Program-made: the position numbers and the translations under genes
Part shown: positions 20,757 to 31,019 of the stretch, one piece after another
Numbering within the stretch: position 1 is the stretch's first letter
Layout: every line of letters starts with the position of its first letter
The notes under the pieces: generated by a model
The model's input: the letters and a program-made list of their open reading frames with translations, nothing else
Databases searched by the model: none
What the model was told of the DNA's origin: nothing
Assembly: GCA_020852865.1 (NCBI GenBank)
Contig: JADYZZ010000059.1
Location: 62,001-126,000, forward strand
DNA length: 64,000 nt
Origin: Rubrivivax sp.
GTDB taxonomy: Bacteria > Pseudomonadota > Gammaproteobacteria > Burkholderiales > Burkholderiaceae_C
Reading direction: 5' to 3'

Positions 20757-21698
20757 ATGAATCGCGCTGTGCATCTCATCGTCGGTGATGGCGTCGTCGG
20801 CCGTGCGGCCGCGGATGTGCTCGCACGCCGCGGGATCGCGCACGCGCTGGCCAGCCGCACGCCAAGCCCCGGGCTGGCGACGCCGCAACGCCGTGTCGAC
20901 GCCCTCGATCCTGACGCCCTGCTCGGCGCCAGCGCCGACGCTTCGCATCTGTACCTGACGCTCGGCCTGCCTTACGACGCCCGCGTCTGGGAGCGCGACT
21001 GGCCGCGCGTCATCGACAACGCGATCGCCGCCGCGCGCCGGCACGGACTGCGGCTCGTCATGTTCGACAACCTCTACGGCTACGGGCCCGTGCCGCTGCG
21101 CCAGCCGATCCGCGAGGACCATCCGCAGCAGCCGCCTTCGCGCAAGGGCCGCGTGCGCCAGGCGATCGGCGAGCGCCTGATGCAGGCCGCGCGCAACGAG
21201 GGCGTGCCGGTCCTGATCGCCCGCGCGTCCGACTTCTACGGCCCCGGCGTGCGCGGTGCGCTGCTCTTCGCCTCGGCGATCGAACGCCAGCTCCAGGGGA
21301 AAACGGCGCAGTGGCTGGGCGACCCCGACCGCCTGCACAGCTACACCTACGTGCCCGACGCGGCGCGGGGCCTCGTCGAGCTGGCGCTCGACGAGGGAGC
21401 CTACGGGCAGGCCTGGCACCTGCCGACGATGACCCCGGCGCCGACCTCGCGCGCGCTGCTGCAGATGTCGGCGCGGCTGCTGCACGCGCCCGAAGGCGTG
21501 CAGGCGCTGCCCGGCGCGATCCAGTCGCTGCTCGGGCTCTTCGTGCCGATCCTGCGCGAGCTGCGCGAGATCCGCTACCAGCACGAGCAGGACCTCGTAT
21601 TCTCGAGCGAGCGCTTCGTGCAGCGCTACCCGGGCTTTCGCATCACGCCCTACGAGGAGGGCATCGAGGCGATGGTGCGTTCCTTCCGCGCAGCCTGA
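20757..21698 (+). CDS. NAD-dependent epimerase/dehydratase family protein
   Basis: Rossmann-type start VHLIVGDGVVGRAAADVLARRGIAHALA; DNLYGYGPVP, RASDFYGPGV. Confidence 0.8.
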   Translation: MNRAVHLIVGDGVVGRAAADVLARRGIAHALASRTPSPGLATPQRRVDALDPDALLGASADASHLYLTLGLPYDARVWERDWPRVIDNAIAAARRHGLRLVMFDNLYGYGPVPLRQPIREDHPQQPPSRKGRVRQAIGERLMQAARNEGVPVLIARASDFYGPGVRGALLFASAIERQLQGKTAQWLGDPDRLHSYTYVPDAARGLVELALDEGAYGQAWHLPTMTPAPTSRALLQMSARLLHAPEGVQALPGAIQSLLGLFVPILRELREIRYQHEQDLVFSSERFVQRYPGFRITPYEEGIEAMVRSFRAA

Positions 21699-21746
21699 AA
21701 GGCGCGCATCGTCGTGCGCGACGCCGGCGCAGCGCAAGTGCGGTGG

Positions 21747-21822
<76 letters not shown>

Positions 21823-21945
21823 GCTCGCGCGCCGGGGCACGCGCAGGGACGGCGAGTATAGCCGGCGGCGGCGGGCAGCTCGGGGCAAGCGCGCCTCCGC
21901 AGGCGTGCCGCGGCCGGTGCCCCGTGCCCTGCGAGGCGTGCCGCT

Positions 21946-22620
21946 TCAGACGACGCCGCGCTTGTTGCGCGTGAGGTCCACGCCCAGCTGCTTGAGCTTG
22001 CGGTACAGGTGCGTGCGTTCGAGGCCGGTCTTCTCGGCCACGCGCGTCATCGAGCCGCCTTCCTTGGCGAGGTGGAACTCGAAGTAGCTCTTCTCGAACG
22101 CGTCGCGCGCCTCGCGCAGCGGGCGGTCCAGGTCGAAGCTCTGTTCGGCGAGCGGGCCGTCGGGCAAGACGCCGGCGGGAGCGGCGAGCGCCGAGGCCGC
22201 GCCGTCGGACAGGGTGTCGTTGCGCGCCGCCCCCGACAGCGCGGCGCCGCGCAGCGCGGGCCGCACGAGCGCCTGGTCGACCGCGCGCAGCAGCTTCTGC
22301 AGCGTGATGGGCTTTTCCAGGAAGGCGCTGGCGCCGTACTTGGTGGCCTCGACGGCGGTGTCGATGGTGCCGTGCCCGCTCATCATGATCACCGGCATCG
22401 TGAGCTGGCCGCAGGCGGCCCATTCCTTGAGCAGCGTCACGCCGTCGACGTCGGGCATCCAGATGTCGAGCAGCACGAGGTCCGGCCGCAGGCCCTCGCG
22501 CACCTGGCGCGCCTGCGCGGCGTTCTCGGCCAGCTCGACCGTATGGCCCTCGTCGCCGAGGATCTCGCTCAGCAGGGCGCGGATGCCCAGCTCGTCGTCC
22601 ACTACCAGGATGGTTGCCAT
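21946..22620 (-). CDS. Response regulator, REC + Fis-type HTH (NtrX-like without AAA+ domain)
   Basis: MATILVVDDELGIRALLSEILGDEGH...VLLDIWMPDVDG; C-terminal SMTRVAEKTGLERTHLYRKLKQLGVD. Confidence 0.9.
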   Translation of the reverse strand: MATILVVDDELGIRALLSEILGDEGHTVELAENAAQARQVREGLRPDLVLLDIWMPDVDGVTLLKEWAACGQLTMPVIMMSGHGTIDTAVEATKYGASAFLEKPITLQKLLRAVDQALVRPALRGAALSGAARNDTLSDGAASALAAPAGVLPDGPLAEQSFDLDRPLREARDAFEKSYFEFHLAKEGGSMTRVAEKTGLERTHLYRKLKQLGVDLTRNKRGVV

Positions 22621-22637
22621 TCGGGCCTTGTTGGCGC

Positions 22638-24950
22638 TCAGCGCAGCCGCAGCGCAAGCGGCGCGGCCGGGGATGGGAGGCCGCCCGCATCGGCGGCCGC
22701 GGCGCCACCTGCGGCCGCCGCGCCGCCCGCCGTGGCGAACTTGGAAAATGATAGCGAAACGCGCGCCCCGGTGACCGGCGCATCGGGTTCGTCGGCGCGG
22801 TGCAGGTTGGCCGCGCCGACGCGCGCGCCGTGCTCGTCGGCGATCTTCTTGACGACGGCGAGCCCCAGCCCGGTGCCTCGCGGCTTGGTCGTGACATAGG
22901 GCTCGAAGGCGCGCTTGAGCACCTTGTCGGGGAAGCCGGGGCCGTTGTCGACGACGCTCAGGCGCACCTCATGCAGCGCGCCATCCTCGGAGCGCGCCCC
23001 CGAGATGCCCAGCTCGACGCGCCCGCCCGGGCGCTCGGCCACCGCGTCGAGTGCGTTCTGCACGAGGTTGTGGATCACCTGGCGCAGCTGCGTCGCGTCG
23101 CCCAGGATGGGCGGCAGCCCGGGCTCGAGCGCCGCGACGAGCACGCCGCCGTCGAGCGCCTGGCCGTACAGTGCCAGCACCTCGGAGGCGAGCGCGTCGA
23201 GGTCGACCGGCCGCATCTGCGCGGCGGGCAGCCGCGCGTAGTCGCGAAACTCGTTGACCAGCGTCTGCATCGCGCCGACCTGCGCCACGATGGTCGCCAC
23301 CGAGCGCCGCAGCAGCGCCTGGTCGGCGCCTTCGAGCTTGGCCTCGAGCTTGTGCTGCAGCCGCTCGGCCGAGAGCTGGATCGGAGTGAGCGGGTTCTTG
23401 ATCTCGTGCGCCAGGCGCCGCGCCACTTCGGTCCAGGCCGCCGAGCGCTGCGCCGAGACGACCTCGCTGATGTCGTCGAAGACGATCAGCCGCGCCTCGC
23501 CCGGCAATGCCGCGCCGCGCACCAGCAGCGTCAGCGTCGCGCCGTCGCCGCGCACGAGCTCGCAGCCGTCTTGCCAGTGGTCGCGCTCGCCGGGTTCGGG
23601 GCTGGTGGCGAGCAGCTCGAAGCGCCGCTCGACCGCGTGCGTGAACACCTCGAGGTCGGGCAGCTCGGTGAGCCGCCGGCCGCGCCACGACGCGAGCGGC
23701 CGCTGCAGGATGCGCGTGGCGCCGGGGTTGACGACGTCGATGCGGCCCTCGCGGTCGAGCACGACGACGCCGGCGCTCAACGTGTCGAGGATGGTCTGCA
23801 GCCGCGTGCGCGCACCCTCGAGCTGCAGCATGCCGCGCTGCACCTGCTCGCGCGCCTCGGCCACCTGGGCCGTCATGGCGGCGAAGCTGCGCGTCAGGCC
23901 GCCGAGCTCGTCGCCCGAGGGGAAGACGGGCGGCGCCGCGTAGTCGCCCGCGGCCACGCGGCGCACACCCTCGGCGAGGATGAGCAGCGGGCGCGCGAGC
24001 TGGTTGCCCAGCACGATGGCCAGCAGCACCGAGGTGAATACCGCCAGCAGCAGCGCCAGCGTGAGCGTGCCGACGTACATGCGGCGCAGGCTGTCCTGCG
24101 CCAGCGCGCGCTGCTGGTACTCGCTGTAGGCCGACTGCACCGCCAGCGCGTTCGCGGCGAGCGGCCGTGCGATCGGCAGCGTCACGAGCAGCAGGTGCCC
24201 CTCGGCGCCGGCCAGCGCGATGCGGCTGCTCGGCACGCGCGCCAGCGCGCGCAGCCTCGCGCCCGGGCCGCCCGGCGCGAGCGACTCCTCGTCCAGCCCG
24301 TCGATCTGGCTGGCCGCGCCGGCGGCGCGCGCCCGGCGCAGCAAGGTCGCCGACGGCCGCTCGGGTGCGGCGGCGGCGGTGGCGCCGCTCGTCACGAGCA
24401 GCGGCTGGCCGAGCGCACCGAGCAGCGCGACCTCGCGCGCGCCGAGCTGCTCGCGCAGCCGCTCGAGCGCCAGCGGCAGCGCGGCGGCGCCGGCTTCGTC
24501 GAGCTGCTCGGCAGCCAGGCGCGTCTTGTTCGTCAGGTCGCCGGCGAGCGTCTCGAGCGTCAGGCGTCCGAGCGCGAGGCCGGCGTCCAGCGCGCCGGCC
24601 ACGCGCACGTCGAACCAGGCCTCGATGCTGCGCGAGGCGAACTGGTAGCTCACGATGTAGATCACGAGCCCGGGCAGCACGCCGACGAGGGCGAAGATGC
24701 CGGCCAGCTTGATCAGCAGCCGGCTGCCGAACTTGCCGCGGCGCACGCGCGCCACGAGGCGCAGCGCGACCAGGCCGACGACCAGCGCCAGCAGCAGCAC
24801 CACGGCCGCATTGAGCCAGAACAGCCACGCGAAGTGGCGCTCGTACAGGCCGCTGCGGGTGGCGAAGCTCAGCACGAACGCCAGCAGCAGCACGACGCCG
24901 GTGGCCGCCACCGCGGCGACGATCCAGCCCCAGCGCGCGGCCTTGGTCAT
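22638..24950 (-). CDS. NtrY-like membrane sensor histidine kinase
   Basis: N-terminal TM helices, HAMP, PAS, RLAHEIKNPLTPIQLSAERLQHKL (H-box), NGPGFPDKVLKRAFEPYVTTKPRGTGLGLAVVKKI. Confidence 0.92.
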   Translation of the reverse strand: MTKAARWGWIVAAVAATGVVLLLAFVLSFATRSGLYERHFAWLFWLNAAVVLLLALVVGLVALRLVARVRRGKFGSRLLIKLAGIFALVGVLPGLVIYIVSYQFASRSIEAWFDVRVAGALDAGLALGRLTLETLAGDLTNKTRLAAEQLDEAGAAALPLALERLREQLGAREVALLGALGQPLLVTSGATAAAAPERPSATLLRRARAAGAASQIDGLDEESLAPGGPGARLRALARVPSSRIALAGAEGHLLLVTLPIARPLAANALAVQSAYSEYQQRALAQDSLRRMYVGTLTLALLLAVFTSVLLAIVLGNQLARPLLILAEGVRRVAAGDYAAPPVFPSGDELGGLTRSFAAMTAQVAEAREQVQRGMLQLEGARTRLQTILDTLSAGVVVLDREGRIDVVNPGATRILQRPLASWRGRRLTELPDLEVFTHAVERRFELLATSPEPGERDHWQDGCELVRGDGATLTLLVRGAALPGEARLIVFDDISEVVSAQRSAAWTEVARRLAHEIKNPLTPIQLSAERLQHKLEAKLEGADQALLRRSVATIVAQVGAMQTLVNEFRDYARLPAAQMRPVDLDALASEVLALYGQALDGGVLVAALEPGLPPILGDATQLRQVIHNLVQNALDAVAERPGGRVELGISGARSEDGALHEVRLSVVDNGPGFPDKVLKRAFEPYVTTKPRGTGLGLAVVKKIADEHGARVGAANLHRADEPDAPVTGARVSLSFSKFATAGGAAAAGGAAAADAGGLPSPAAPLALRLR

Positions 24951-25023
24951 GGTCTGCGGCGCATGCGCTGGGCGCCTGTGGAAATGCCTATCACACCCGC
25001 GCGCTTCATGTCTTCACAGGCTC

Positions 25024-25608
25024 TCAGTCCAGCCGCAGCACGCGCTCGACGCGCACCGTCCACTCGCCGCTCAGGCCCGGGCCGCCGAGCCCGAACTGCA
25101 TCGGCCCGGGCAGTTGCGAGGTGTCGAGCCGGTAGTCGAACTCGACGTAGTAGCCCTTGTCGCTGCCGAGCGCGGCCAGATCGGCGAGCTTCCAGCCCGA
25201 GCTGCTCGACGCGGCGGTCAGCGCGTCGCCGAGCGAGCCGTAGCTCTGGTTCAGCCCACCCAGGCCGACGCGCCAGGTGCCGGTGAGCGGCTGGTAGGCC
25301 ACGCGCCAGGAGCGCGCCACGCGCGCCACGCGCTCGTCGCGCCAGTACCAGCGGCTGCGCAGCAGCGTCGCCTCGGCGACGAAGTACAGCGGCACGCCGC
25401 GCCACAGCGCGTCTTCCACCGCCTTGGGCAGCATCACACGGGCCGAGAACTCGAGCTCGAGCGCGCCGTCGGCGCGGCGCGCGCTCAGCGAGGCGAGCTC
25501 CACGCCCTGCGCCGACGCGGCAAGCGCCAGCGCCCACAGCCAGCAGGCCAGCAGCAGCCGTGCTGCCAGGCCGGGCGGGCTTCGACGGCGGACCGGCGGC
25601 AGCTGCAT
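25024..25608 (-). CDS. DUF4390 domain-containing protein
   Basis: Signal-peptide protein next to rsmB and ntrY: RADGALELEFSARVMLPKAVEDALWRGVPLYFVAEATLLRSRWYWRDERVA. Confidence 0.8.
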   Translation of the reverse strand: MQLPPVRRRSPPGLAARLLLACWLWALALAASAQGVELASLSARRADGALELEFSARVMLPKAVEDALWRGVPLYFVAEATLLRSRWYWRDERVARVARSWRVAYQPLTGTWRVGLGGLNQSYGSLGDALTAASSSSGWKLADLAALGSDKGYYVEFDYRLDTSQLPGPMQFGLGGPGLSGEWTVRVERVLRLD

Positions 25609-25624
25609 CGAAGGCTCTGGGGCG

Positions 25625-26974
25625 TCAGGTCTTTTCGATCAGCGCGTAGTAGAAGCCGTCCGGCGCCGGCCCCGCACGCGCCGTCTGCTGCGCATTGTCG
25701 GCGAGCGGCAGCACATGGCCCGGCGAGCGCGGGTCGATCCGCGCGGCGCCGGGCGCGAGCCGTTGCAAAAACGCGTCGCTCGCGCGTTCGCCTTCGTCGC
25801 GGAAAATCGAGCAGGTGGCGTACAGCAGCCGCCCGCCTGCGGCCAGCAGCGGCCACAGCGCGTCGAGCAGTTGCGCCTGCTCCCCGGCCAGCCGGTGCAG
25901 GTCGTCGGCGCGGCGCAGCCAGCGCACGTCGGGGTGCCGGCGCACGATGCCGCTGGCGGTACACGGGGCGTCGAGCAGGATCGCGTCGAAGGCGCGGCCG
26001 TCCCACCAGCCGGCCGGCCGGCGCGCATCGCCGACCTTCAGCGTGGCGCGCAGCTGCAGACGCTGCAGGTTGTCGCGCACGCGCGCCAGGCGCTGCGCAT
26101 CGACGTCGAGCGCCCACAGGTCGAGCTCGGCCAGCTCGAGCAGATGCGCCGTCTTGCCGCCCGGCGCGGCGCAGGCATCGAGCACGCGCGCGCCGGGCGC
26201 GAGCAGCGGCCGGTCGGCGGCCGACTCCAGCCCGAGCAGCAGCGGCGCGGCACGTTGCGCCGACGCGTCCTGCACCGAGACCTCGCCCTCGGCGAAGCCG
26301 GGCAGGCGCTGCACCGGACGCGGCTCGGCCAGCACGACGGCCTGGCCGAGCAAGGCCGCATCGGGCAGCGCCTCGGCCGCGATGCCGAGCGCAGCCAGGT
26401 GGGCGACGTAATCCTGCGCGCCGCGCCGCCGGCGGTTGACGCGCAGCGTCATCGGCGGCCGTTCGTTGGCCGCGCGCAGCAGCGCCTGCCAGTGGCGCGG
26501 CCAGTCGTGCCGCACGCGCTCGATCCACCACAGCGGATGGTGGTAGGCCGCCGCCGGCGCGTGGTCGGCGGCGGCCACCAGCGCGGCGCGCTCGCGCACG
26601 AAGCGCCGCAGCACGGCGTTGACGAAGCCGGCCGCCGCCGGCGCGCGCGCGCGTGCCGCCGCCACCGCCTGGTCGACCAGGGTGTGATCGGCATAGGGCG
26701 CAGGCCGCGTCGACGGCCACAGCAGCGCGAGCGCGCTCACCAGCAGCGCGTCCACCGCGGGCGGCGGCGTACGCGCGGCGAGCCGGGAGCGCACTTCGAG
26801 CGCCCCGCCCAGATGGCGCAGCACATCGAAGGCGAGCGCCTGCACACCCGGGCGCAGCGCCGGCGGCAAGGCCGGCAGCAGCTCGGCGAGCGAGCGCCCG
26901 CCGCGCACCGACTGCACGACGTCGGCGGTGTGCTCGAGCAGCCGGGCCAGCGGCGGCGAGGGTTCTGGCATCAC
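25625..26974 (-). CDS. rsmB: 16S rRNA (cytosine-C5) methyltransferase RsmB
   Basis: NusB-like N-terminus; VLDACAAPGGKTAHLLEL, ILLDAPCTASGIVRRHPDVRWLR. Confidence 0.92.
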   Translation of the reverse strand: MMPEPSPPLARLLEHTADVVQSVRGGRSLAELLPALPPALRPGVQALAFDVLRHLGGALEVRSRLAARTPPPAVDALLVSALALLWPSTRPAPYADHTLVDQAVAAARARAPAAAGFVNAVLRRFVRERAALVAAADHAPAAAYHHPLWWIERVRHDWPRHWQALLRAANERPPMTLRVNRRRRGAQDYVAHLAALGIAAEALPDAALLGQAVVLAEPRPVQRLPGFAEGEVSVQDASAQRAAPLLLGLESAADRPLLAPGARVLDACAAPGGKTAHLLELAELDLWALDVDAQRLARVRDNLQRLQLRATLKVGDARRPAGWWDGRAFDAILLDAPCTASGIVRRHPDVRWLRRADDLHRLAGEQAQLLDALWPLLAAGGRLLYATCSIFRDEGERASDAFLQRLAPGAARIDPRSPGHVLPLADNAQQTARAGPAPDGFYYALIEKT

Positions 26975-27119
26975 GCCAGTCTAGTGCTCGCCCGGGCTGC
27001 GGCGTCCGCGCCGCGCCGACCCAGGGCACCCGCGCTGCGCGTGCAGGGTCGCCCGGCGCGACGCACAATCGGCGCCCCGCGCCGTGCGCGCGCTCCGGTC
27101 CCAAGCGCCGCCCGCCGCC

Positions 27120-27863
27120 ATGCCGAGCATCCCCGCCAAGCCGCCCCCGGCCCGACTGCTGCGCTCGGAGGACGAACTCGCCGCCCTGCCCGCCAGCGAG
27201 CGCATCCGCTGGCGCCTGGTCGGCGCCGAGCGGCGCTTCCACGCCAACGACAACATCGCCGAATTCGTGCGCGCCGGCGAGCTCGCCGAGCTGCGCGCCG
27301 AGGTCGAGGCCAGGATGCACGAGGTGCTGCGCGCGCTCGTCATCGACACCGAGCACGACCACAACACGCGCGACACCGCGCGCCGCGTGGCCAAGATGTA
27401 CATCGACGAGGTCTTCGGCGGCCGCTACGAGCCGATGCCCAAGGTGACCGAGTTCCCCAACGCCGAGCAGCTCAACGAGCTGATGATCGTCGGGCCGATC
27501 ACCGTGCGCAGCGCCTGCAGCCACCATCTGTGCCCGATCTTCGGCCGCGTCTGGATCGGCATCCTGCCCAACGAGCACAGCAACCTGATCGGCCTGTCGA
27601 AGTACGCGCGCGTGGCCGACTGGATCATGAGCCGGCCGCAGATCCAGGAGGAGGCGGTGACGATGCTGGCCAACGAGCTGCAGCAGCGCGTGCGCCCCGA
27701 CGGCCTGGCCATCGTCATGGAGGCCGACCACTTCTGCATGCACTGGCGCGGCGTCAAGGACAGCGACAGCGCGATGGTCAACAGCGTGATGCGCGGCGCG
27801 TTCCTGAAGGACGCCAACCTGCGGCGCGAATTCCTCTCGCTGCTCGCGCGCAAGGACAAGTGA
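27120..27863 (+). CDS. folE: GTP cyclohydrolase I
   Basis: TPRDTARRVAKMY-like DTARRVAKMYIDEVFGG; ITVRSACSHHLCPIFGRVWIGILPNEHSNLIGLSKYARV. Confidence 0.94.
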   Translation: MPSIPAKPPPARLLRSEDELAALPASERIRWRLVGAERRFHANDNIAEFVRAGELAELRAEVEARMHEVLRALVIDTEHDHNTRDTARRVAKMYIDEVFGGRYEPMPKVTEFPNAEQLNELMIVGPITVRSACSHHLCPIFGRVWIGILPNEHSNLIGLSKYARVADWIMSRPQIQEEAVTMLANELQQRVRPDGLAIVMEADHFCMHWRGVKDSDSAMVNSVMRGAFLKDANLRREFLSLLARKDK

Positions 27864-27874
27864 AGGTGGCCGCC

Positions 27875-28300
27875 ATGCTCGTTCGTCTCGTCTACGCCAG
27901 CCGCGCGGCGGCCGCGCCCAGCCCCGAGGAGCTGGCCGTGATGCTGCGGCGCAGCCGCACCAAGAACCAGTCGCTCGGGGTGACCGGCGTGCTGTGCCAC
28001 GGCGCGGGCGTGTTCCTGCAGGTGCTCGAAGGCAGCCGCCCGGCGGTCAGCCGCCTGTACGGCCGCATCGCCGCCGACCCGCGCCACCGCGACCTCGAGC
28101 TGCTCGCCTACGAGGAGATCCACGAGCGGCGCTTCGGCAGCTGGTGCATGGGGCAGGTCGACATCGCCCGGCTCAACCCGGCGCTGCTGCTGAAGTACTC
28201 GGAGCGCGCGGCGCTCGACCCGTTCGCGGTCTGCGGCGCGGCCTCGCTGGCGCTGTTCGACGAGCTGGTGGCGACGGCGTCCGTGGTCGGTCAGGCCTGA
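27875..28300 (+). CDS. Stand-alone BLUF (blue-light, FAD) photosensor domain protein
   Basis: LVRLVYASRA...RRSRTKNQSLGVTGVLCHGAGVFLQVLEGSRPAVSRLYGRIAADPRHRDLELLAYEEIHERRFGSWCMGQ; conserved Y, N and Q positions present. Confidence 0.88.
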   Translation: MLVRLVYASRAAAAPSPEELAVMLRRSRTKNQSLGVTGVLCHGAGVFLQVLEGSRPAVSRLYGRIAADPRHRDLELLAYEEIHERRFGSWCMGQVDIARLNPALLLKYSERAALDPFAVCGAASLALFDELVATASVVGQA

Positions 28301-28313
28301 CGACGCGCGGATC

Positions 28314-29690
28314 GTGTCCACGCGCGCTGCGGTCGGGCAAGGCGAGTGGGCGACGGCGGGCCGGCTGCGCCCGGCGCCCGAGTGCTTCCTCGACGGCGAC
28401 GGCGTGCTCCGCGTGCGGCAGGAAGCGCGCGCCGGCCGGCGCGACTTCATCCGCCGCGCCTTCGCCGCCGCGCTGGCCGGCGGCGGTGCGGTCCGCGCCG
28501 CAGCGTCGGCGGGCGACCCCGAGATCCTCGAGCCGCAGCCGCAGCGCCAGGCGCTCGGCCGCCCGGTTGCAAGCACCGGCTACGGCAGCCCGAGCCGCTA
28601 CGAGGCGAACGTGCAGCGCCGCATCAGCCCGGGCCTCACCGCCACGCGCGAGTCGGGCGTGAGCTTCACGCCGCTGCAGAGCCTGTTCGGCATCGTCACG
28701 CCCAGCGGCCTGCACTTCGAGCGCCATCATGCCGGCTGGTGGGATCTCGACCCGCGCCGCCACCGGCTCATGATCAACGGCTCGGATCCTTCGCTCGTCG
28801 CGCGGCCGATGGTCTACACGATGGACGAGCTGATGCGGCTGCCGAGCACGAGCCGCTTCCGCTTCATCGAGTGCAGCGCCAACACCGGCATGGAATGGGG
28901 CAACGTCGCGGTGCCCACCGTGCAGTACACGCACGGCATGCTCAGCTGCAGCGAGTTCACCGGCGTGCCGCTGCGCCTGCTGCTCGAGCGCGCCGGCACC
29001 GACTGGCGGCGCGGACGCTTCGTGCTGGCCGAAGGCGGCGAGGGCTCGGCGCTGGCACGCACGATCCCGATGGCGCTGGTGGAGTCCGGCGAGGTGCTCG
29101 TCGCCTACGGCCAGAACGGCGAGATGCTGCGCCCCGAGAACGGCTACCCGCTGCGTCTGGTGGTGCCCGGCGTGCAGGGCGTGAGCTGGGTGAAGTACCT
29201 GCGCCGCATCGAAGTCGGCGACCAGCCCTACGCGACCCGCGACGAGGCGCTGCAGTACATCGACCTGATGCCCGATGGCCGCTACCGCCAGTACACCAGC
29301 GTGCAGGAATGCAAGAGCGTGCTCACCACGCCCTCGGGCGGGCAGGTGCTGCTGGGCGAGGGCTACTACGAGCTGAGCGGCCTGGCCTGGAGCGGACGCG
29401 GACGGATCCGGCGCGTCGACGTGAGCGTCGACGGCGGGCGCAACTGGCGCGCCGCGCGCCTGCAGCCGCCCGTGCTCGCCAAGTGCCTGACGCGCTTCAC
29501 GCTGCCCTGGATCTGGGACGGCCGGCCGGCGCTGCTGGCCAGCCGTGCGGTCGACGAGACCGGCAGCGTGCAGCCCGGCTACCGCGAACTGCGCGCGGTG
29601 CGCGGCACGCGCTCGCTCTACCACAACAACGCGGTGCAGGCCTGGCTGGTGCAGGCCGGCGGCGAGGTGGTCAATGTCCAGCTGCCGTGA
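28314..29690 (+). CDS. soxC: SoxC, molybdopterin sulfane/sulfite dehydrogenase subunit
   Basis: Tat-like N-terminus; FRFIECSANTGMEWGN, GMLSCSEFTGVPL, Mo-co dimerisation domain; GTG start. Confidence 0.93.
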   Translation: MSTRAAVGQGEWATAGRLRPAPECFLDGDGVLRVRQEARAGRRDFIRRAFAAALAGGGAVRAAASAGDPEILEPQPQRQALGRPVASTGYGSPSRYEANVQRRISPGLTATRESGVSFTPLQSLFGIVTPSGLHFERHHAGWWDLDPRRHRLMINGSDPSLVARPMVYTMDELMRLPSTSRFRFIECSANTGMEWGNVAVPTVQYTHGMLSCSEFTGVPLRLLLERAGTDWRRGRFVLAEGGEGSALARTIPMALVESGEVLVAYGQNGEMLRPENGYPLRLVVPGVQGVSWVKYLRRIEVGDQPYATRDEALQYIDLMPDGRYRQYTSVQECKSVLTTPSGGQVLLGEGYYELSGLAWSGRGRIRRVDVSVDGGRNWRAARLQPPVLAKCLTRFTLPWIWDGRPALLASRAVDETGSVQPGYRELRAVRGTRSLYHNNAVQAWLVQAGGEVVNVQLP

Positions 29691-30435
29691 CGCGCTGCTG
29701 GCCTGGGCCCTGCTCGGTGCCGCGGCCGCCGCCGCGGGCGGCGAACCCTATCCCGGCATCGGCCGCAGCGCCACCGCCAGCGAGCTCGCCGCCTGGGACC
29801 GCGACGTGCGCCCCGACTTCAAGGGCCTGCCCGCGGGCCGCGGCTCGGTGGCCGAAGGTCAGGTGCTGTGGGAGGCGCGCTGCGCCGCCTGTCACGGCGT
29901 GTTCGGCGAGAGCAACGAATGGACGCAGCCGCTGAGCGGCGGCACCGATGCCGAGGACATCCGGCGCGGCCGCGCGGCGCGGCTGGCCGACCCGGCCTAT
30001 CCGCAGCGCAGCTCGCTGATGAAGCTGGCAACCCTGTCCACGCTGTGGGACGCGATCGCGCGCTCGATGCCCTGGGACGCCCCGGGCACGCTGTCGGCCG
30101 ACGAAACCTACGCCGTGACGGCCTATCTGCTGCACCTGGAGGGCATCGTCGACGCGGCCTTCGTGCTCGACCGCGCGAGCGCCGCCGCCGTTCAGCAGCG
30201 CCTGCCCAACCGCCACGGCATGCAGTTCGAACACGCGCTGTGGCCGGGCGGATTGCCCGGCAGCACGCGCCGGCCCGACACCCGCGGCGACACCTGCCGG
30301 CGCGGCTGCCCGCCGCCGCAGCGCGTGGTCGGGTTCCCGCCCGGCCATGCGCGCGACGCGCACGGCGAGCTCGCCGAGCAGAACCGCCTGGTCGGCGCCC
30401 AGCGCGGCGCGCCGACTTCGGGCGCGGCGCGCTGA
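29674..30435 (+). CDS. soxD: SoxD, c-type cytochrome subunit
   Basis: CAACHGVFGESNEW heme site, follows soxC; a single CxxCH seen. Confidence 0.88.
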   Translation: MSSCRDALLAWALLGAAAAAAGGEPYPGIGRSATASELAAWDRDVRPDFKGLPAGRGSVAEGQVLWEARCAACHGVFGESNEWTQPLSGGTDAEDIRRGRAARLADPAYPQRSSLMKLATLSTLWDAIARSMPWDAPGTLSADETYAVTAYLLHLEGIVDAAFVLDRASAAAVQQRLPNRHGMQFEHALWPGGLPGSTRRPDTRGDTCRRGCPPPQRVVGFPPGHARDAHGELAEQNRLVGAQRGAPTSGAAR

Positions 30436-30545
30436 GCGCCGTCCTCCCGACGGATAGCCCGACCGGGTAGTCCCGGGCATGCCCTGATGCCCGCCCGGGC
30501 AGCGCACTGCGAAGATCGCCGCCTCTGCACAAGGAGCCGTCTGCG

Positions 30546-31004
30546 ATGAGCACCCGACGTGACATGCTGGCCACCAGCCTGAAGGTGGCCGGCCTGCTGG
30601 CCGCCGCCGGCATGCTGCCGCGGGCGGCGCAGGCAGCCTGGAACAGCGCCGCCTTCGACGCCAAGAACCTGGCCGACGCCGTCAAGGCCTTCGGCGGCAG
30701 TGCGCCGGCGGCCAGCACGGGCGTCAGCATCACCGGGCCCGACATCGCCGAGAACGGCGCGGTCGTACCGGTGGGTTGCGCGAGCACGCTGCCTGCCGTC
30801 AAGCGCCTGATGCTGCTGGTGGAGAAGAACCCCAACGCGCTGGCCGCGGTGTTCGACCTGACCGACAGCGTCGAGCCCAGCATCAACGCGCGCGTGAAGA
30901 TGGCCCAGTCGTCCAACGTGTACGCGGTGGCGATGACGGGCGACGGCAAGGTCTTCTACGCGCAAAAGGAGATCAAGGTCACGCTCGGCGGCTGCGGCGG
31001 CTGA
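30546..31004 (+). CDS. soxY: SoxY thiosulfate carrier
   Basis: Tat signal (STRRDMLATSLKVAGLLAAAG) and C-terminal VTLGGCGG swinging arm. Confidence 0.96.
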   Translation: MSTRRDMLATSLKVAGLLAAAGMLPRAAQAAWNSAAFDAKNLADAVKAFGGSAPAASTGVSITGPDIAENGAVVPVGCASTLPAVKRLMLLVEKNPNALAAVFDLTDSVEPSINARVKMAQSSNVYAVAMTGDGKVFYAQKEIKVTLGGCGG

Positions 31005-31019
31005 ACGAAGGAGAAGAAC

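Noticed and set aside
22800-25286. 828-aa plus-strand ORF
   Set aside because: Antisense to the NtrY-like kinase; composition artefact.
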